Below are positions 58,688-64,000 of a stretch of 64,000 nucleotides of DNA, piece by piece. The position numbers and the translations under genes were made by a program. The DNA lies in assembly GCA_016748015.1 (NCBI GenBank), contig JAAOMT010000352.1:310001-374000 (forward strand). Direction: 5' to 3'. The first letter of the stretch is position 1. The number at the start of each line of letters is the position of its first letter. The notes below the pieces were generated by a model. It ran no database searches. It was not told where the DNA came from and was given only the letters and a program-made list of their open reading frames with translations. The stretch comes from Geosiphon pyriformis. Its lineage: Eukaryota; Glomeromycota; Glomeromycetes; Archaeosporales; Geosiphonaceae.

Positions 58688-59832
58688 TTGAAAAATTAGT
58701 CTCTTTCGATAGGTTATTAGTAGTTCGACTAGACAATTCCCACCGTCAAAAAAGATAACTAATAAAAGTTTTATTTGTAGTCATTTGAAAACATGATATT
58801 TAAAATTGTATAATTTTATAAAATTACTGTCGTACAATTCGGTTATCTTTCTGAATACTGCTAGTAATGTGAGAAGGGTAAAGACTTACGTTAGTAAGAT
58901 GAATTACCCCTTCCCCTTGCTTGTGTTGCTACAGGTTTTACGAATTATCAACTATGTAGTGACAGTAGATTCTGCAGTTTTCTTTGAGACCTCCCATAAC
59001 TTCCAAAAGTAGTATCGAGAACAGGATTGGCATTGAATCAAAAATTTTTGTCCCAAAAAAATATTTTGTGATGATATCATTGAGGAAAAGGGTTCTTGCT
59101 GCATACCTATAGTCCTGCCAGCTACAAGAAACAAACAAAATCAGTTTATTATTGTGCACTGCATGCATTTGATGTTAAATGAGCTTGAAAATGTAACTTT
59201 TGCTGGGATAGATGGAAATTTTGAAATAGAAACTTGTGATTATTCCATGATTTCTTTGTTTTCAATTTTGCGATGCTCCAAATTCAAAAAATTTCTATTC
59301 GAAATTCTCATGCAAATGTGCCATTAATGGACTTTTCGAGGCTTATTAATTTTAAAAAAGTGATCTGTTTTCCTTGCATTACCCATTTATTGACGGTTTA
59401 TGTGTTCAGTAACTATTTAATTCGTAAACAAAAGAAACTTCTCAAATTTTGACTTGGTATTGGGGTAAACCTGAATAAAATCTATAATGACGATCACCTT
59501 GAATGTCAGAAAATCACTTAAATTTTATTTACATTGCCTAAAACTATTCATAATTCAAATTTAAGCCTTCATTAGCATTTATAACTCTACTTATCCGTGA
59601 AGAAATCAGTTCTTAAGATCTTGAAAAAAACTCATCTATATCAAAAAGTATGCAAAAGCTCACTTGTCAATCGTTATCATTCATTAATATATACATGGTA
59701 AATATCAACATGCGTGATGTTAAAGTTTGGAAAGGAATATTGACCAATAATAAAATTTTGCATACTTCATTTTACATTCTAACCAGGATCCTTGTTTCAA
59801 TGTATGATTCCCAGGCTGGCTTTTTTTCTTTC
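58688..59832. other. Intergenic region of 1.1 kb
   Basis: Lies upstream of the sorting nexin gene and downstream of the SAM-RA-SH3 gene. Small ORFs on both strands (longest 59650-59832 as part of a plus-strand shadow) show no family features. It probably contains the sorting nexin promoter. I see no repeat family or RNA gene. Confidence 0.45.
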
Positions 59833-62413
59833 TTAAATATAAAATCCTTCAGGGTTACTAAGGAATGTCTGATCGCCGCCATAATTGATTCTTGGGGGTG
59901 TAGCGATAATCGGAGAATGAACTGCTTGTTGTACAGTATTTATCTGACTCCCAACACCATTAATTTCATTAATGTTCGAATTATTATTGTGATTTGTCCG
60001 TCGTGGACTATTATATGATAATTATCCAAATATAAAAAATTTGTTATTTTTGATTTTGATGAAATTTTACAATTTCTTTTAATTATTCAAATCATAACAG
60101 TTTTTAATACCTTGTAGGATCTACCACCACCTGATGCTTCTTCAAATAATTATTAGAAAAAAGAATTATGATTAATCAACATAAATTTTGTCTTGAATTA
60201 AATATATTGAGTTTATATTATATTTTTATTTACCTCGCTTGCTCCTCCTCCTCCTCCTCCTCCTCCTCCTCCTTCTACTACTGGTTTATCAATTCGTACG
60301 TACCAGCTAGGTGCCCATCCACGTACTCCATTAATTTCACAAAACAACCAATAATTTTCCATTTTATAAATTCGAAGATGATCTTCCTTTTTCATACTAA
60401 CTTCACCCACTCCCCTTCTAGGATAATCAACTAATGCAACACCTCTACCAACAAATGGACTATCACCATCCATCATATCACCTCCATTAACACTAGTTTC
60501 CAATAAACAATTTTGAGGTACCCAACCTTCTTGTCCATCTTTTACCACATAACACCAATCTCCAGATTTTCGTATAATATTAAAAACATCTCCAACAAAA
60601 ATTTGTAATTCATCTTCAAGTGATGGTGTATATGGATAGATTGCGACCGCTGTAACATTTCCTTCAACGACTGTCACCTCCATTTGATCATCTTCCATAA
60701 TATCTCCATATAATCCTGATGACCGAGCTGAGATCGAAGTCCCAGTTCCCGATCCTTCATGTGGTGCCGGTGGTAATTCTTTATTTAAAAGTGTTGTTCT
60801 TCTTTTGGCTTTAATCGCTTTCAAAGAGTTGATAATTTCTTGTGCTGTTGCAAAAGGAGATTTAATCTCCTTGATATTTTTCAACATGAAAACAGGATTT
60901 AAATTCTGTTCCTTCAATTTTTGAAATAATAATAAAGGTTTTTCTTCGTAGCTTAAACATTTTTCTAAAAAAAATCCAAAAAGTAAATTTTTTAAAAGAA
61001 TTCAAAATTAAAGCCTATATTTAAGCCACACAATACCTTCTTTTCCATAGCAAATAAATAATGCAAACTGTCGCCAATCATCAGTGAGTTTATATTTTTT
61101 TAAAGCTGCCAGTAAAACTTTATAGCAAGGGTCTTCGATTGATACACGAAAGGCTTTAAAGGTTTCTCCTTCTCGTCCCGTGTTTTGATTTCCCATAAAT
61201 TTGATGGCACCTGAATGATCGTTTAGTGTAATTTGAGATCCAAGGGTGCTAGTAGAACTATTTTTTGACTTTAAAAATAATTTTATTGATCAGTTTCATC
61301 TTTTATAGCAAAAAATATTAACCTTAAAATACCTCGGTAAAGTATTCATTATTATGTTGACGATTACGAGTCACTCCACCATCACGCGGTGAACGTGGAG
61401 AAGGTGGAGCACTTATGCCTTCATTTTGATAGGTGGTAGTGGGAGATCTCGAGTAGCTTGAAACGTTGGTGCCAGGGACTTGAACGGAAAGATTTCTCGA
61501 AGGATTTGTAAGTTTAGCTTTACCATTTTGCCAATCAGGATCCGGCAGCGGCTACGAAGTGGATAATTCGGGCGAGTTAGCCTAAGATCTTTTAAGCAAT
61601 ACCTCTTATCAGTATAACTTTAATATTGAAATTTAGAAACAAAATTGAAAAAACCTTATTTTCTTTAGCTACAAATTTGAAAACAGGTTGTAGGTCTTCG
61701 CGTAATTTTGCTAGATCATTTGTGAGTTTATTTACTTCTCTTCTTAACTGGGCTATCACTGCATCTGATGGTTGAATAAAAGTATTAAAAGAGAAAAAAC
61801 CAATCCGTAAAAAATCATCTTGGAAATTACTTACCCCTTTCTAACAAAGCGTTTTCAAATTTACGAAGGTCAGGAACTCCATTAACCATATTCATTTCCT
61901 AGTTTGAAGATCGGTCAAAAATGAAGGAAAACAGCTGGAGTTTATATCAAAATAATGGTGCAAGAGAAATTGCAATTACATTTTCAAATTCCTCAGCTAG
62001 AATAAAATTCGACAAGAATTGATTATTATCAATTGGAGCGTAATAAAATAACACTGGCTTTGAAAAATTTGAAAACACTCACAAGGTGGCACATAGTCTC
62101 CTAATTCGACAGGGACGTTGTGTTGAAGTTTAAGCTTGTAGATTGCTTTCAATATCGATACTCTTTGCCCCACAGATCGAACCCCAATGTCTTTAAGTGC
62201 TTCGTGGTCAAGTCGTACCAGTATTGCTCCGCTGATGCCGTTTTCTAAGAGTTAAAGTAGTGGATTAATTAGAATTTTCAGCGGAAAAAAACCTCAAAAA
62301 GTTTTATTCAAACCTTTTATCTGAGACTCGTAGGAAGGATAACCGATGGTCGCAAGCCATGTGTGTACTTTATTGACATCCCAATCGTTTACAGACTCCT
62401 GTATTCGCTCCAT
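59833..62413 (-). CDS. Ste50/Ubc2-type MAPK-cascade adaptor, SAM-RA-SH3-SH3 (10 exons, 612 aa)
   Basis: Exons: 62413-62314, 62244-62083, 61996-61980 (17 nt), 61898-61835, 61764-61655, 61551-61333, 61268-61037, 60964-60234, 60139-60111, 60007-59833 (1839 nt, in frame). SAM domain about residues 8-76 (WDVNKVHTWLATIGYPSY, LKDIGVRSVGQRVSILKAIY). A coiled coil lies at about 115-150 and a Ser/Pro-rich linker follows. The Ras-association-like domain is about 240-335 (FKAFRVSIEDPCYKVLLAAL). SH3-1 is about 406-457 (AIYPYTPSLEDEL, GWVPQNCL) and SH3-2 about 475-527 (ALVDYPRRGVGEVSM, GWAPSWYV). A polyglycine run precedes a polar tail. Known role in other fungi: links small G proteins to the Ste11-class MAPKKK in mating, filamentation and osmotic signalling. 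The paired C-terminal SH3 domains are as in Ubc2, not yeast Ste50. An upstream non-ATG-proximal exon cannot be excluded; exon 9 has two possible acceptors. Confidence 0.88.
60241..60273 (+). repeat. (CTC)n microsatellite encoding polyglycine
   Basis: About ten CTC units on the plus strand give a run of about ten Gly codons (GGA/GAG register) just after the second SH3 domain of the adaptor. Length is likely polymorphic. Confidence 0.85.
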
Positions 62414-62673
62414 GTAAGAATTGGGTGGATGGAAGAGTGAACTAGAGGTGAGTTTCGACAGTTAATTAGAAAATCATAATATAAGCGACCTGCGGCTATT
62501 GAGAAACCCCTGAATACAATCCTGGTAACAATGTTTGTTGGCTTTGAAAACCGGGATCACAGAAGTCTCCAGTAATTGGTTAAATCTTACTGTATATAAA
62601 TTTTTTATTATAAAACTTTTAATCTTTTCTTTTCTACGTGTCTACCCTTGACTTTTCCCAAACAGATACAACA
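62414..62673. promoter_or_regulatory. Divergent intergenic region
   Basis: 260 bp between the adaptor start (minus) and the start of the pseudogene (plus). Presumed promoters for both; no specific element identified. Confidence 0.45.
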
Positions 62674-64000
62674 ATGGAATTCTTTAGAAAGTCTGCTGTT
62701 GATGACTGGATTTGCCAAGGAAATTTTGGATTGGATAACAGCCATAAATGGTGCTTATCAAGTGGTAAGATAGTTGAGGATGCCATGTATGAGTTCGGGT
62801 GTCCATGCACACATGAACAGTAAGTCATATCATTGATTATATGGTATGCTCGTTTCAAATATTATGGGCATTTCTCATATTTTATTTTATAAGCTTATGT
62901 CACAGCTTTGTGCTGGATCCCCAAGACACCACCTATGAGATTGAAGGCATCTTCACAAAGGCTGAGTTATGAGATCTTCGCGTACAAGAAATGTGACTTA
63001 CCGAACATGCCTTCAGATCTTCCAGAATACTTAATGACATTCGCGAAGGTATGTACTTATGAATTTAATTTACGTGGTAAATCCTCCGTATTTCTTATGC
63101 TAATTAACGATAAACAGAGCACCATCCACGAGCTTCGGCGGCCTTGGAGACGCCAATAGGATCAGCCGACGGTTTCTTTCTTCGTGAGGTGCATCATGAC
63201 TTCGATTGGTTGCATCAAGCGATCCATTCTCTGTGAGTAACAATGAATAAGATCAGATCTGCATCTTCAATTCTTGACATTTGAATACTGCTTGTTACCA
63301 ACCATAGTGTACGGGAATACGAGAGTGGCGCCTTGAATGATGATCACCATGAGCAATGGTTCAATGTGCACGTTTGGGATCCAATCGTCGACCAGTGTTT
63401 TTCGGAGGCCAAAAAGGAGATATAATCTTACGAACAACAGAGTTTAGAGGCGCTGAGGCAGGAAGGTTTTACAAGTCAGAACAGGGGACGAAGTGGATGG
63501 TAGAGAGTAGCCTCAAACTCCCCAAAATGCTGAAAGACATGTTGATGCAGTTGGGGAGCGAGGTTGGCTGGTCGTGCGCAATTCTTCGGGAGTTGAAAAC
63601 AGTCGGATTTATACATGGTGGTAAGCTCTTTAACAGTGGCTACGATTACTGTTTTTTTTTGTCTGTTTACATAAGTTCTACCTTATCCTAAGGTCGTAAC
63701 CAGATGGTAGTAGAATTAGATTGCCCAAAGGGATATGTCTGTCGTGTGCGCTGAGGGAACATCTACAAAGTTGCGAACAGTGCGATCAGGCACATGAATC
63801 AGACGTTACCACTGTTGGCTGTTACGTGGAAAGTGAAGGTATTTCTATGTGAAATAGTCATGTCTATGTTGATGCCATTACTTTATAACATAGGCTTGGA
63901 ATGTTCCAACAGGCGGCTGTCAAGGAATGTATCCAGAAGGTGTTAATGCATGTTAGCAATGAAGAAGCTACAGGTGAAGTTCTCAAGTTAGCGATGAATG
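62674..64000 (+). pseudogene. Unknown multi-exon gene, decayed, running off the window
   Basis: Six exons can be placed by good GT-AG signals: 62674-62819, 62894-63048, 63118-63232, 63308-63620, 63693-63838, 63913-64000 and beyond. The reading starts MEFFRKSAVDDWICQGNFG and includes CHSFVLDPQDTTYEIEG, REVHHDFDWLHQAIHSL, HHEQWFNVHVWDPIVDQCF, SSLKLPKMLKDMLMQLGSE and DCPKGYVCRVR. Lesions: TGA at 62970, frame changes near 62990, 63145 and 63395, and TGA at 63752. It resembles an uncharacterised protein family I associate with Glomeromycotina; I cannot name a domain or function. Genic base composition suggests recent loss. Confidence 0.65.

Noticed and set aside
58688-59832. Small ORFs between the sorting nexin and the adaptor gene as a gene
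   Set aside because: No family motif, no coherent splice chain; the 59650-60018 plus ORF is antisense to the adaptor's last exon.
62520-62600. Possible LTR edge (CTGGTAACAATG, then CTCCAGTAATTGG)
   Set aside because: Only short resemblance to family-2 LTR ends; no collinear LTR sequence, so probably chance.
1-64000. tRNA, rRNA or other structured RNA genes
   Set aside because: I looked for conserved tRNA box A/B and rRNA segments by eye and found none; a dedicated scan was not possible.

Overview
The window reads as a piece of an early-diverging fungal genome, most likely an arbuscular mycorrhizal fungus (Glomeromycotina, Rhizophagus/Gigaspora-like). The reasons are short GT-AG introns, typical fungal housekeeping proteins, a very AT-rich repeat compartment full of Ty3/Gypsy elements, and a LINE ORF1 and a lineage-type unknown gene that resemble Glomeromycotina sequences as I remember them. 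The organism call is an inference; no search was run.

Positions 1-48.9 kb are almost entirely retrotransposon. I can resolve three Ty3/Gypsy families. Family 1 (copies B, D, E and F; LTR about 670-750 bp) has gag-PR-RT-RNaseH-IN plus an extra 3' ORF. Family 2 (copy C; LTR about 960 bp) and family 3 (copy G; LTR about 780-820 bp) add a cysteine-rich domain and a dUTPase between protease and reverse transcriptase, plus a 3' ORF. The copies are stacked: F is interrupted by E, E by D, D by C, C (in its 3' LTR) by B, and B (in its 3' ORF) by a solo family-2 LTR. Wherever both insertion edges lie in the window, a 4-bp target duplication is visible or nearly so. The interrupted reading frames or homologies resume on the far side.

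Positions 30-43 kb hold a decayed LINE ORF1 (RRM-like domain plus CCHC knuckle) split by the complete element G. Positions 42.9-48.6 kb hold an LTR fragment with a solo LTR inside it, then extremely AT-rich relics of families 1 and 3. All elements carry nonsense, frameshift or active-site lesions, mostly explainable as C-to-T or G-to-A changes, so none looks autonomous.

Positions 48.9-64 kb are an ordinary gene-dense region with a sharp border. In order: eIF3d (minus, 10 exons), tubulin cofactor C (plus, 5 exons), HMG-CoA synthase (plus, 11 exons), an Mvp1/SNX8 sorting nexin (minus, 13 exons), a Ste50/Ubc2-type SAM-RA-SH3-SH3 MAPK adaptor (minus, 10 exons), and an unknown multi-exon gene that is now a pseudogene running off the right edge. 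I placed exon junctions by hand from splice signals, reading phase and protein family fit. All five complete models close in frame (575, 360, 462, 629 and 612 aa). The genes are unrelated in function; eIF3d and cofactor C share a divergent promoter of about 170 bp.
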